From positions 23,152,073 to 23,216,072 of the forward strand of contig NC_063181.1 of NCBI RefSeq assembly GCF_023159225.1: a stretch of DNA of 64,000 bases, in the 5' to 3' direction. A program made the position numbers and the translations under genes. The DNA comes from Perognathus longimembris pacificus (lineage: Eukaryota; Chordata; Mammalia; Rodentia; Heteromyidae). The notes under the pieces were generated by a model that saw only the letters and a program-made list of their open reading frames with translations, made no database searches and had not been told where the DNA came from. Below, piece after piece: positions 37,261-49,126 of the stretch; positions within the stretch are counted from its first letter, which is position 1, and every line of letters begins with the position of its first letter.

Positions 37261-37460
37261 TTTTTTTTGGCTAGTCCTGGGGCTTGGACTCAGGGCCTGA
37301 GCACTGTCCCTGGCCTCCCCTTGCTCAAAGCTAGCACTCTGCCACTTGAGCCACAGCGCCACTTCCGGCTGTTTTCTGTATTTGTGGTGCTGGGGAACCA
37401 AACCCAGGGCCTCATGTATATGAGGCAAGCACTCTTGCCACTAGGCCATATCCCCATCCC
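37261..37460 (-). mobile_element. IDL-Geo dimeric SINE
   Basis: Begins with a T run and TAGTCCTGGGGCTTGGAC and ends with ACTAGGCCATATCCCCATCC. A perfect 17-bp duplication CCTTAGGCAAACTTTTT flanks it at 37244-37260 and 37461-37477. Confidence 0.92.
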
Positions 37461-38194
37461 CCTTAGGCAAACTTTTTATTCCTTAAGGAATATTACACGA
37501 AGACTAGCTCTCAAACATGCTTGCACATGAATATCACTTGACGAGCTTTTGAAAAATTGATGCTGAGCTTGCACACAGATCAATTAAATCAGAATTTCTC
37601 AGGGTGAAATGCAGGCATCTTTTTATGCTCCCCAGACAACCCCATGGTGTAGCCAAAATTTGAAAATCACCAGTGTCTAGAGCTGGGTTTTTAATTTTTC
37701 TCTAGTTTTGATTTCTTTCAACACCAGGCATTTTTTTTTCAAATTCAGAACAGACAGCACTTTTAAACATATGTACTTTATTTATCACATCATATTTCTT
37801 GTACTACACACTATTTGGGGAAGCAAAAGTACAGTTTCCTATCCAGGAGATTTAGTTGATAAAGGCCTCAGAAGACTGACGTTGCAACAGGTTTTAGAGG
37901 CGCTAGACTCCCCATAAGTCTTCAGAGATGGTCATTCAGCCATTGATACTCTAAGTTCAAGTGTGTGGTCTCAAGCAGTCAGTGATTCTTGTTTGGGGCT
38001 CCACACTTGAACTTATGGACCCGCAGAGTTTTTTACACTCAATAATTGAAGCGGCTTCTTTCCAACAGAACTCTAAATAGAAATTTCTATCTAAATCTGA
38101 GAGGCATGGAATTGTAACTCTATAGTGAGCGTGCATACCTTTTACTTTCATACTTTTTTTTTGTCCTAAGAAAAATGTGTTTTCTTTCTTCCAG

Positions 38195-38444
38195 GTATAC
38201 TATATAAGGGAAATGGGGAAAATCAGTTCATTTCCCAGCAGCCTCCAGTCGTCAGCAGCATCATGGGCAATGGGCGGAGGCGAAGCATCTCATGCCCCAG
38301 TTGCAATGGTCAGGCCGATGGGAATAAACTACTGGCCCCAGTCGCCCTAGCTTGTGGGATCGATGGCAGTCTGTATGTGGGGGATTTCAACTATGTCCGG
38401 CGGATATTCCCTTCTGGAAATGTCACAAGTGTTTTAGAACTAAG
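38195..38444 (+). CDS. Tenm2: Tenm2 exon: start of NHL beta-propeller
   Basis: This 250-nt exon enters in phase 1 and leaves in phase 2. It encodes [20 protein letters not shown], then [20 protein letters not shown] and the first propeller blade [20 protein letters not shown] with [13 protein letters not shown]. The [14 protein letters not shown] pattern is a classic NHL blade. NVT is an N-glycosylation sequon. The acceptor is CTTTCTTCCAG, the donor CTAAG|GTATGT. The codon split at this donor is the one that the alternative microexon at 39138 or the exon at 46010 completes. Confidence 0.97.
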
Positions 38445-39137
38445 GTATGTCTTTTCTCAATTTGTTGAATGAGGTATACTAATTTATTTAAAACTCTCCC
38501 TAGAAAGGAATCAGTTTTTAATTGAAGCTAGGACAATCTCTCTCTCTCTCTCTCTGTCTTTCTTTCTCTCTCTCTCTCATATATGTATATGTATGTCAAT
38601 GTATATATATATATAACATATATACATATATGTATTCTAAATGTGTACATGAATATAAAAATCCCCCAGCATAGAAGATAACACCAATTCCAGTGAATTT
38701 TCTACATATTAAAAGGATACAACTGATGTTTAAATCCTTTGGGTTTTTTTTTTCTTTATAATAACTCTATGGTATAGATATTTCTCTTATATCACAGTGG
38801 TTCTAGCGAAGGCATAAAATATTTTCCTGTGATAGCAAGATGGGGCAGTGAATCAACTAAACTGATGACTTTACAAGTTTGGTCCAACCATTCATCAGTC
38901 ACAATGCCAATAATGAAAGTACCGTACTATTTTCTTGCTTTGTTTAAATGTGATTATCAGAATCAACTTGTTCTGTCTGCTGTTTGATAAATCTTGGCCT
39001 GCAATTTTCATTTCCAGTGTTATGTCTGCTTAAATTGGCAATTTTCTCTACCAGCAATTAAAATATTTATCTCATTATATTTTAGATGTCTTTTCTAACT
39101 CTGCTTTTTTTTACCTTCTTTATCTGCTTCCACCAAG
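38445..39137 (+). other. Tenm2: Tenm2 intron before the microexon
   Basis: It has a (CT)n then alternating TA/TG microsatellite at 38540-38635 and no transposon that I recognise. The last 40 bases before the microexon are pyrimidine-rich with two TGC trinucleotides (39102-39104 and 39125-39127). Confidence 0.88.
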
Positions 39138-39158
39138 AAATAAAGATTTTAGACATAG
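39138..39158 (+). CDS. Tenm2: Tenm2 alternative microexon, seven-residue propeller insert
   Basis: These 21 nt lie between CCACCAAG and a perfect GTAAGC-type donor (CATAG|GTAAGC). Read in phase 2 they complete an Arg codon and add NKDFRH, leaving AG to pair with the C at 46010 for Ser. The residues match the alternatively spliced insert of teneurin-2 in the loop between NHL blades. In the published work I know, this insert alters latrophilin binding and the type of synapse induced. Skipping keeps the frame (exon length 21). Upstream TGC motifs close to the acceptor are of the kind bound by the neuronal splicing factor SRRM4. Confidence 0.93.
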
Positions 39159-40484
39159 GTAAGCATCTTGCTTTAAAGGTCATTGCATATTTTCAAATGT
39201 CCTTTTTACATTTCAACATAACTCTGAAACTATTTTCTAATTACATATCATCATGAGAGAGGAAACTGGATACCATAGAGATTCAAAGGAATTAAAACTG
39301 CTTAATTGGAGTATTATACAATGCCTTGTAAAATATATCATATCATATAATTTCAGAAATATTTTCAAGTTGATTCATAAAATGGATCATGTAATAAAAA
39401 ACACTGTAATGAATATCTTTGCACAACAAGAATTCTAAGCTTCAGTTGAGTGACTGATTACATATTCTAAGCCCTATTGAACAAAACAAAATTTGAATAT
39501 AGTAGGATATCTTAAGGAGACCTATGTAGTTTAAATAATGTAGATAATATTTGGGGGCTCAAAGAATGTTCAATTTAAGAGTGAAAATATTTTCCTTTGA
39601 AATTTGATAAAGGCCTTCACTGATCTTACAGGGATCCAAGTAAGTGGAATCTTAAAGCTTAATAAGCTTTATTACCTTCCTAGTCAATTCATCTCTGCCT
39701 CTGGTTTCTATTTTCCTAAATTGGAAGAGTTACCAGTTCACCAAGTAGGGCTTTCCTTGCCATTATTATGGTGAGGAAAACCTTTTAGAAGCTAAATGTG
39801 GATGCAGTTAAGGTGAATAAATCTATATTTGTACACTCCTCTAGAGCATGTAAAGTAAGGGCTTGTCAGGGTATTTTAGCTGAAATACTTTTCTCAGGAC
39901 CAGAAAAAAAAAACAAAAAGGAAAAGCAGTATTTTAAAGAAAACTAGCAAAAAGAAAAAAAAAAAAAGGACACGGAGGACATGCTGGATGTAGTTCAGCC
40001 ATCAAGCTATCTAATGTTATAACATTTAGAAAGTATTAATATTTTATATTTTGTCATATACTTGTGTATAACATGTACGTTCATCATATACATATGATGA
40101 ATAAGTCAACATAACTCATTTCAACTGTTGCTTAGAAGTTGATGACTAGCAAATTTAAAACCAAAGCCCTACTGAAAAATGTATAGCTGTCTCTATGCAA
40201 GTGACCAGGTTCCTTGACCTTTCCAAGATCCCCTATTGATCTTGTACTTTCAGCTAATGGCTCAGTCACATGCTAAGATTAACATTAAACCTCCCTAGCA
40301 TACTGAGCATGCTATTAGAAACCACGGTAGAATATCAATCCTTTTCTAGTCTTTCTTCCTTGGTAGCTGGTGGGGGCAGTGGGGAGAAGAGGAAAGACAA
40401 ACAGGTATGCACACCAATGTCATATGAAAATGCTGCAGGCAATACAGCAAAAACTATCAAAGCAGCTACCTTTTAACAAGCTGG

Positions 40485-40680
40485 CTTACTACATGTCAGG
40501 CACGGTGCCAGAGATTTTATATATGTTGCTGTAGAGCCACACAACTATCCTTCAGGGCGATGAGGTAATGGAGGCTCGAAGATGTACATATTTTTCTCAA
40601 GATATACAACTAAGAAATAGGGAGCAGAGATTTGAACCACCATGACATATATGCCCTTCCATTATACTATACTGCCTGTT
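40485..40680 (-). mobile_element. MIR remnant
   Basis: CTACATGTCAGGCACGGTGC, AGGGCGATGAGGTAATGGAG and GCAGAGATTTGAACCACC, then ATTATACTATACTGCC, follow the reverse complement of MIR from 3' to 5'. Confidence 0.65.
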
Positions 40681-43191
40681 TTTATGTGTCCCAGTAGGTT
40701 TTCTATGGGAAGATTTCCCGGGGATGCCAATAGCTAGACTTATTTCAAAACCACCTCACAAGTTACTTAGAGTCCTCATCTTCTCTACATTATTATACAT
40801 TATATTTAAAATATAAAGTCATTGTATCTTGATTTAGTGTTAGTCCTCTCTCATGATCCTCCATCTCCTTCCCTCTTTGTACATCATCCTTACTGCATCT
40901 GGACTTGTACATTTCTTATGTGTCATGCACGCAAGATTCACTGTTTGGGTTTAATATTGCTCTTCAGCTGTTATCAAAGCAAGCAGTGTGTTATTAACTG
41001 ATCACCGTATACTTTGACATTTTCCAAGTACTTTGACAAATGGTAATGTAGTACAAAACTCAGCACTAATAGGAGAAACTAGGTATATATGTGATGAACA
41101 AAGTAGCATCATCAACATTATTCTGTTTGACACTAATTTTGTAGATGGCTTATACCATGCAGGTAGTCAACATATTATTTTTTTTACCTAATTAGAAATT
41201 TCTACAATGTTTGTAAATATATTTTTCTTTGATATTCTACACATTTCCCTCTCTGGCATTTATAGTATTAGTTTACTAACAAAATCATTCAATGAATGGC
41301 AACGTTTAGTTCATCTTTCCAATTCTTCAAAATTCCAAAATAAAGTCTTAAATTCATTAATCCCAGCTGGGACATTTAAATATGTAGAACTGAAAATCAA
41401 CTCTGTAAATTTTCTATTACCAGTTAAAGGATCAAAGAATGTGTCTATCACAAGTCTGTGAATTTGAATCAGTTTAGATATAAAATTATAACTACTTGAT
41501 TCAGCACTTTCCACTGACTTAAATGTTTAAAATCAAGCGAGCACAGAAATACCCTATCCCAAGTCCTATTTGCAGTCATCTAAACAGTCTTTCAGTTATC
41601 ATAAAGTAGGCAGTTTTACTTTTATACATAAATATAATTTGTTATGCTTCTTCAAATGCTTTGTGTGCTAAGGGCTATGGCAGTTTCCAACTGAAAAGAT
41701 AAAAGTATTAATAACGTCTATTCTCTGGCTTATTCTCTGCAAGTATTCCTCTAGTCTCAGACAGTTGAATTATGACAAAATAAATGAGCATATCCAGCCT
41801 GCACTTGCCACTGGATGTGTGTCTAATTGAATAAGACTATAGGGAAGATGGCTTGATAATTGTGGTGATCAAGGCATTTCAGGATGAGCTGAGAATCAAG
41901 TCGACTAAAGGTTCCTAACATGAGCTCTGTTTCTCGGGCTTTGCTGCTATTAGTCAAAATGGTAATGTTATTTTAAACCCTTCTGAAGGGGCAAAATCTC
42001 AATCAATCACTCAGGAACGCTTTGGGGCTCCTACAGCAGAGCACAGTTTTCCCAAACCATGCATTCTGTAAATCCCTGCACCCCAGTGGCTGGTGGCTGA
42101 CTGTTTTCAGTCATCCTAACCTCACGTTTTCACACTAGATACATTACTCAGTAATAACTCACTGCTCATTTACACCAACACACCAGCCTCTAGTGTTCTC
42201 CAGGATGCAGGAAAGCAAGTGCTAGCTCACCCTGTCAGGATACTATGCTTACAATAAGGTGACCTTCAGTCTCAGACCTGCTGTATGTGTGAATCAGAAT
42301 CCCTACACCCAGTCCGACAACGAAACATTTTCCAACTTATTATTCTCTGGAATACTGCAGTACAGCTACTTCTTGCTACTACTGCAGTACTAACACTTTT
42401 GCTCACTTAGCAGAGGCCAGAACCTGAGAACCAGCTCTAAATTTGCCACTCCAGGCTGTGCCTTAAGGAGTTGATCCAGTTCTTGTTTCCTACCATTCTG
42501 TAGGGAATATCTCCAGAGGCTAATTCTCTTCTCTGAGCCCCATGCACCTCCATATTTTTCTTCTCCACAATAGAGTTGTGCACAAAATGAGAGCTTTCGT
42601 TTGGCAGACATTTGTAAAGCTGCGGATACATGCTTCCTTGATTTAGAAATATCTGTCTTCAAGGAAGGAAATGCTTCATGATGAGGAAAAAAAAACAACT
42701 GCAAACACCATTCTAGACATTCTCTTATGGCTGCCTCCCTAGAAGAAAACAGGTACTATCAGGGCCCAGCTTAGACCTTCAATGCCCACTGCTTTTTCAC
42801 CAAGAAATCCTTTTTCCAGTGCTACAGGGCATGCTACCTCTGCTCAGACATCATTCCAAGAGCTCTGCCTCTTACCCAGAGTGAAGGATAGCATGAAAAA
42901 GGATGTGATTCATCTCCCTTTACCATCACTCTTGAAACAATTTCAACTGGCTACTTGAAAATGAGCCTTTTCTTTTAATGGTTTGGGATATTTTAAACTG
43001 TAACTTTTATAACTTCAGAAATAATAAAACAGATTTGAATCTATCCAGGTCCAGATAATTTTTTCCAAAATATTTTGGGATGTCATAGTTGGATCAACAG
43101 TAATTATTGCGTTTATATGCTTTATAGAGTTATGACAAAGGATAGTAAAATCTAAGAGAAGACAGGATAAAGGCAGATATTAGGAATAGCT

Positions 43192-43419
43192 AAGCCAGGT
43201 ACTGTTGGCTTGTGCCTGTAAGCCTACTTACCTAGGAGGCCTGAGATCTGAGGATCTTTAAGCTTCAAAGACAGTCCAGGAAGACAAATTCAAGACTCTC
43301 ATCTCCAATTAACCAGCAAAATTCTTCAACTAGAGTCATAACTAAAATGGTACAGCACCGGCCATAAGCAAAAAACACCAAACAAGAGGAAAAGGTTCTG
43401 AGTCCAACCACTAGTTCTG

Positions 43420-43466
<47 letters not shown>
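43192..43466 (+). mobile_element. 7SL-type/Geo dimeric SINE with (CA)n tail
   Basis: GCCAGGTACTGTTGGCTTGT, CTAGGAGGCCTGAGATCTGA, CATCTCCAATTAACCAGC and a diverged right unit ending GTCCAACCACTAGTTCTGG. A pure (CA)n run at 43424-43466 replaces the A-tail. Confidence 0.8.
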
Positions 43467-43467
<1 letters not shown>

Positions 43468-44642
43468 CTAACTTCTACTGATTATATATTATGAACTAGA
43501 AACTTTTTAGTATTTTGTATACGTTATTTTATGAAAATCAGCATCCTTTGATGTATCTATTGTATGTACTTATTGTTGTAAAACCAAAGAAATAGGAAAA
43601 ACTAGAGAAGGCTCCTCAATATTGTGTCTTTCAAAGTAAACCCAACTTGAGTGAGCTATGACTCCATCACCACCAATATATGTCTGAAAGAGCAGCTTCT
43701 GTCAGAAATGCACACAAGTATAACATTGTGTTGAATGGAGTATTGATATGTGACTCTTTGTTACAAGGTAATAAACAACTGCTTTAAGGAAAATATCTTA
43801 CTAAATTTAAAACTTCTAGCACCAACTTCAGCCCTAGAAACTATGAGACATTATAATTTTCGCACCAAAAGTTAATCATTTAATACAACTCAGTAGTTCT
43901 GAAATATTTTATTTAATAATGACTTGCATTTTAGTCTTTTCAATCACTACCCATATTTAAACATATTTACTGACTCAAAATTTCTTCCTCTGCCGGTTTT
44001 TGGCAAAAAGACAATAAAATCTGTCAAGGAGACTCAAAAATAGAAAGTTCTCAGAGATTTGTGTCTCTCTGTACCAGCATCACAGCTGTAGAGCCATTTA
44101 GAGTTTATAGACTTTATGTGGTGCCATCTTCTCTCTCAATGTGAGAGACACTTGTGGAAACACTAGAGTATTACTATAAGAATAGAATGTCTTACAAGAA
44201 AAATAAAGTACATATATTAGCACTTAAAAGGAAGACCATTAAGTGATGAGAACTGTTTCATTAGAACCTAGCCTAATTGGTAATAATAAAACCACTAAGC
44301 TACACCACTATTAGAATTAAAATGTTTTTGTAGAATTATTCTGGATGCTCACATATAAAATTCATGGAAATAACTATATAACTTGGTGTATCTGTGGAAG
44401 GAAAGAGTGTGTGTGTGTGTGTGTGTGTGTGTTTAAGTGTGAGTGAGAAACAGTGGGAAAGGAAAGAGGAGAAGGAGCAGAAGGAGAAGAGTGAAGAATT
44501 AGTAACACCAATATGCAGTATAGTCGATTTCTATCTGTTGTCACCTTTTTTTGAATATAAAGTCATTTCAGCTATTTGTATTGTTTTTTAAGAAGGCAAA
44601 TGTTGTATATCACATAATCACATTCAATCACTTTAAATAAAA

Positions 44643-44785
44643 TTATATTGTTATTATCTTTAAGTAGTTGTACAAAGGAGTTACCATGCAACATATCTAT
44701 AAGTACAATGCATCTTAGTCAATATTACCACTTTCAACATTCTCCCTCATCCACCCAAAACCCACCATCCCCGCATTTTTCCTAG
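44643..44785 (-). mobile_element. L1-type 3' end fragment
   Basis: GTTGTACAAAGGAGTTACCA, TACAATGCATCTTAGTCAAT and CTTTCAACATTCTCCC match the fragment at 37135-37243 in order and orientation. Confidence 0.55.
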
Positions 44786-44839
44786 TTTCATAAGATATTA
44801 TGAAATAAGAATATAAGAATATTATGACTTCATTCATTC

Positions 44840-44841
<2 letters not shown>

Positions 44842-44893
<52 letters not shown>

Positions 44894-45100
44894 GGTGTGA
44901 GGCTTGAACTCAGCCTGGGTGCTGTCCCTGAGCTCTTCAGCTCAAAGCTAGTGCTCTACCAGTTGAGCCACAGTGCCACTTCCGGTTTTCTGAGTGGTTT
45001 ATTGGAGATAAGAGTCTCTGTTGGCTGGCTTTTAACATGATCCTCAGATTACAGCCTCCTGAGTAGCTAGGATTATAGGCGTGAGCCAACCAGCTCAGCC
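44842..45100 (-). mobile_element. 7SL-type/Geo dimeric SINE with (CA)n tail
   Basis: A (GT)n run at 44842-44892 leads into GAGGCTTGAACTCAGCCTGG (reversed right unit); the end is GAGTAGCTAGGATTATAGGC and GTGAGCCAACCAGCTCAGC (reversed 7SL head). In its own orientation the element ends in (CA)n. Confidence 0.85.
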
Positions 45101-46009
45101 TCATTCATTCTTTAAAACAAACTGTTTGATGTTTGCAAAGTCATAAACTTTTAACTCAAACTATATATCATAATATGTCCATTCCTGATTGGCCTTATCA
45201 GTTTTTATAAGTAATCAGATATAAAATGCTTTGTATTCACATTACTGTATACTTATAAAATTAAGGCACTAAATTTTGTCAACAAATATTTGTACTTCAC
45301 CAAATCATAGACTATGCAAAAATGTTCAGGTTCCCAGGCTTAAAAATAAAACTAGTTGATATCGCATTCTATGATGACTGCCTTCTATGTCTGATGATCT
45401 CATTTGAGTAACTAGCGTCATAGCTCTGGGCATTGTAGCTGCATCAAATTTCTTTTCTAGATTATACTAGGGCAATCAAGTACACACCATGCTACATTTT
45501 TTCAGGAAACAATCCTGTTTGATTTTACAGCAAAAGGAAAAGAACCCTATAATGAGATATGAATGAAATTGGTATTTTATCATACCCCAACTTCAGTAGA
45601 GAATTTGTTAGAGCTATTCCTCCCCTAGAATAGACTTTATATCTATCACTCAGAGACATTATAATAAGGTACTAGCTTTGACCCCCCCCAAAAAAAAAGT
45701 TAGAAATGTCTTTGTTTTATTCTAAAGACATATTGCCTTCTTGAGGCAATTATTTGTGAGAATAAGGTCTTAATAAAGTGTAGAATCCTCAGCACCAGGC
45801 CAAGAAGGAAAATGATAATATCAGAGAACTGCTACCGAGGATGACATTCTCTTAAATTATTATGAAGTATACGGTTCGTTTTCCCGTCTTTGATAATATG
45901 TTCCAATTCATAATCAGTGTCTTATGGTTCATATTATTTTGCTTTTAATTCCCTTCTATGTAGTAGGAGTAATTCTCTTGTGACATGTATGTGTGATCCT
46001 TTCTTGCAG

Positions 46010-46242
46010 CAGTAACCCAGCGCATAGATATTATCTTGCAACTGATCCAGTCACAGGAGATCTGTACGTTTCTGACACTAACACCCGCAGAATTTACCGC
46101 CCAAAGTCACTCACCGGAGCAAAAGACTTGACTAAAAATGCCGAAGTGGTTGCTGGAACAGGAGAACAGTGCCTTCCATTTGATGAAGCCAGGTGTGGGG
46201 ATGGAGGGAAGGCTGTAGAAGCTACACTCATGAGCCCCAAAG
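46010..46242 (+). CDS. Tenm2: Tenm2 exon: NHL propeller blade
   Basis: This 233-nt exon enters in phase 2 and leaves in phase 1. It encodes [20 protein letters not shown] and [20 protein letters not shown], then [20 protein letters not shown] and [30 protein letters not shown] is a typical NHL blade, and the two cysteines in the [13 protein letters not shown] loop are conserved. The acceptor TTGCAGCAG is a tandem NAGNAG: starting at 46010 or 46013 gives SSNP or SNP. The donor CAAAG|GTACTG is poor at +4 to +6. Confidence 0.96.
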
Positions 46243-47334
46243 GTACTGACAGTTATCAACTTGAGATTTTCTTTTATTAACAAAAACAAAGGCAGAAAAT
46301 CCACTTAGTGCCTGATTGCTGAGTCTAATATTTTACCTTCAACTAAGTTCTACAGGGCAATTTTTTATCTACTTGTTTGTGAAACTGCTAAAATTCCAAG
46401 TTGATTTTCCAGTAAATATTAAGTTCTTGACCATTTTTTTAAATCATCATGCCATTTCTTTTTTCAACTTTTCAAAGAATGAAGCAACTATTCTATATTA
46501 TTCAGGTCACATCCTGTTAAACTTCAAATTCTTTCATTGTCCTGGAATTTCTTTGTCATGAATGAGTCCCAGGCCTCTTTAAAACCATCACTAAGCAACC
46601 CTATTAGCTCTCACGCACTTCGGAGCTGTTAAACCTTTGTTTCTATGCCATGGGAAAAAGTGTTTGCCATAAGGAATTCTTGGAGGTAACAGGGGTTAAG
46701 ATGCTATGTGATAAAGGCTTTTACCAGACAGGATTGACTCTTTGCTGGGGTATTATGCCATTCCTCACAATGGCTTTTAGTTTGGGCTTTTGTATTTCTT
46801 TTTTCATTTTAGCTAGCATGAACAAGGGCTGGAAAAAAAAGTATTTGGTATACTGAATTATTCATAACAGCCAATTTCATTGTAACAAGGTCAACAAAAC
46901 ACTAACCTTGGTTTAGATCTGCTTTTGTTAGAAGAATATCATCACTGGAAGTTGACTCTAACTGAATTGAACCTCTTTCTATAAGTTACAGGCCACACCA
47001 CTGTTACAGACATTATAATTTTCTATTTAAAATATACAAACACTACCCTGTATATGATCCATGATTCATATGAATTCATGAGTCATATGATTCATACACT
47101 CACTGGGGATTCTTACAAACTTGGGTTCTTTATTGCATTTTAAATATATTTGTATTGTGAATACATATCTTTGGGTTTTTTTTAATTTTTTGTGTGTGAT
47201 TGACATTTTTATCTGCTACCTATCCACCCCTATTGTCACTAGGGTGAAATGTTGAATTTAGTGATGAGCTGGAGAATTTAATGAAACTCCATTGTTTTGG
47301 GAATTTTAGTAACATTTATTTCTCTTGCACAAAG
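46243..47334 (+). other. Tenm2: Tenm2 intron, no repeats recognised
   Basis: About 1.1 kb of unique-looking AT-rich DNA. Near 47061-47096 there is a short array of overlapping palindromes (TCATATGA twice around GAATTC). No transposon or coding signal was seen. Confidence 0.85.
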
Positions 47335-47489
47335 GGATGGCAATTGATAAGAATGGATTAATCTACTTTGTGGACGGAACCATGATCAGAAAAGTTGATC
47401 CAAATGGAATTATATCAACTCTCCTGGGCTCTAATGATCTGACGTCCGCCAGGCCTCTAACTTGTGACACTAGCATGCATATCAGCCAG
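47335..47489 (+). CDS. Tenm2: Tenm2 exon: NHL propeller blade
   Basis: This 155-nt exon enters in phase 1 and leaves in phase 0. It encodes [20 protein letters not shown], then [20 protein letters not shown] and [25 protein letters not shown] is an NHL blade with the D-G-x-M-I-R-K signature. Relative to the human protein as I remember it, AVD appears as AID and DQNG as DPNG, both mild. The acceptor is CTCTTGCACAAAG, with A-A before AG; the donor is CCAG|GTAGTT, weak at +4 to +6. Confidence 0.96.
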
Positions 47490-48251
47490 GTAGTTAACAA
47501 GTGAAGCCAAATTGGTTGTTTTCCTTCTAAGTGATTGATTTGCTATGTCAGTGGGCTATGATGGCCCAAGGTGAAACCACATATATCATTTGTAGCAATG
47601 GTTATAGTAAATCTGTTCTGTTTCAGGGTTACTTCTGTAATTCGGCACTTGATGAATTCAGTGACATATAGAACAATTATCATTAAGAAAAACATTTGTC
47701 ATAAAATACTAAGAAGGTAACAGCAAGTAGGTAGTCCAACAAAGAACAGAGCATCTTACATCCCTAATCTCTTGATTACTTGGGCTCCCTGAGAGGTAGA
47801 GAAAACCCACAGTCATTAGCCCCAAGGGACTTATACTTAAAATTAGAAAGTTTACTGTGGGTCTGATTGGAAACACAATAGAATACTAATGTGTTCATAA
47901 CCTAGAAAGCCCTGTCATTTAGCAGTTATTACTGCCATTAGGAATGTATATGTTTGTTTCTCAATAAGGTCTGCTGACTTACTACATAGAAGTTCACTTG
48001 CTATTTTGGCTATATCTAGCAAATCTTTCCACACACTGCATTTTGAAAATAAAGTGTTATTTCCCACATCTGTCTCTACTCAAAATTTTTAAAAGTTTAT
48101 TTTACTATAGCTACTGGGTAAGGAAAAAAATAATTTTAAAGCAGTTTATCAAATTGAAGCTAATTTCCCTGAATAGTCTAATTTACTCTTGTGGCAAATT
48201 AACACTGCAGTACAGTAACTGACTAACCAGACCATTTCTTTCCTTATTAAG
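47490..48251 (+). other. Tenm2: Tenm2 intron, no repeats recognised
   Basis: A 762-nt stretch without transposons or microsatellites that I can recognise. It ends in TTTCTTTCCTTATTAAG. Confidence 0.85.
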
Positions 48252-49126
48252 GTACGTCTGGAATGGCCCACTGACCTAGCCATTAACCCTATGGATAACT
48301 CCATTTACGTCCTGGATAACAATGTAGTTTTACAGATCACTGAGAACCGTCAAGTTCGCATTGCTGCTGGACGACCCATGCACTGCCAGGTTCCGGGAGT
48401 GGAATATCCCGTGGGGAAGCATGCAGTGCAGACCACCCTGGAATCAGCCACTGCCATTGCTGTGTCCTACAGCGGGGTCCTGTACATCACCGAAACAGAT
48501 GAAAAGAAAATCAACCGAATAAGGCAGGTCACCACCGATGGAGAAATCTCCTTGGTGGCTGGAATTCCTTCAGAGTGTGACTGCAAAAATGATGCCAACT
48601 GCGACTGTTATCAGAGTGGAGATGGCTATGCCAAAGATGCCAAACTGAATGCCCCATCCTCTCTAGCCGCATCTCCAGATGGTACACTGTACATTGCCGA
48701 TCTGGGCAATATTCGGATCCGGGCTGTATCAAAAAATAAGCCTTTACTTAACTCGATGAACTTTTATGAAGTTGCCTCTCCAGCTGATCAAGAACTCTAT
48801 ATCTTTGACATCAATGGTACTCACCAGTACACTGTCAGTTTAGTCACTGGCGACTACCTATACAACTTTAGCTACAGCAATGACAACGATATCACAGCTG
48901 TGACTGACAGCAACGGCAATACCCTTAGAATTCGACGGGATCCAAATCGGATGCCCGTGCGCGTGGTGTCGCCAGATAACCAAGTGATATGGTTGACCAT
49001 CGGAACCAATGGGTGTTTGAAAAGCATGACTGCACAAGGACTAGAGTTGGTCTTGTTTACTTACCATGGTAACAGTGGCCTTTTAGCCACAAAAAGTGAT
49101 GAAACTGGATGGACAACATTTTTTGA
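48252..49126 (+). CDS. Tenm2: Tenm2 exon: rest of NHL propeller and start of YD shell
   Basis: This 875-nt exon enters in phase 0 and leaves in phase 2, giving 291 codons plus two bases. It starts [20 protein letters not shown] with further blades ([20 protein letters not shown] and [20 protein letters not shown]). The Cys-rich loop [20 protein letters not shown] sits within the propeller. After about residue 165 of the exon the fold changes to the YD shell: [40 protein letters not shown] and [20 protein letters not shown], repeats related to bacterial Rhs/YD proteins that build a hollow beta-barrel. NGT and NFS are glycosylation sequons. The exon is much longer than its neighbours. The donor is TTTTGA|GTAAGT. 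Confidence 0.98.

Larger units (their letters stand above)
33525..38194 (+). other. Tenm2: Tenm2 intron (4.7 kb)
   Basis: It contains a B1-like remnant (34330-34432), a partial Geo unit at 35248-35305, an L1 3' end at 36652-37050 and a second L1-type end at 37135-37243 followed by an IDL-Geo SINE (37261-37460). The stretches 33600-34300, 34520-35200 and 35310-36640 are AT-rich and unremarkable. Confidence 0.88.
39159..46009 (+). other. Tenm2: Tenm2 intron after the microexon (6.9 kb)
   Basis: It contains an (A)n-rich stretch near 39904-39967, a MIR remnant (40485-40680, reverse), a 7SL-type/Geo SINE with (CA)n tail (43192-43466), a (GT)n run at 44407-44432, an L1-type fragment (44643-44785) and a reversed SINE with (GT)n (44842-45100). 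The stretches 40700-43180 and 45110-45990 show no repeats I can name. Confidence 0.88.

Noticed and set aside
37216..37530. 104-codon frame with a PGAWTQGLSTVPG motif, similar to frames near 1990-2241 and 21586-21780
   Set aside because: The shared peptide is the translation of the reversed IDL-Geo SINE in each case.
43424..44892. CRISPR-like regular repeats
   Set aside because: These are simple (CA)n/(GT)n microsatellites without unique spacers, in a mammalian intron.
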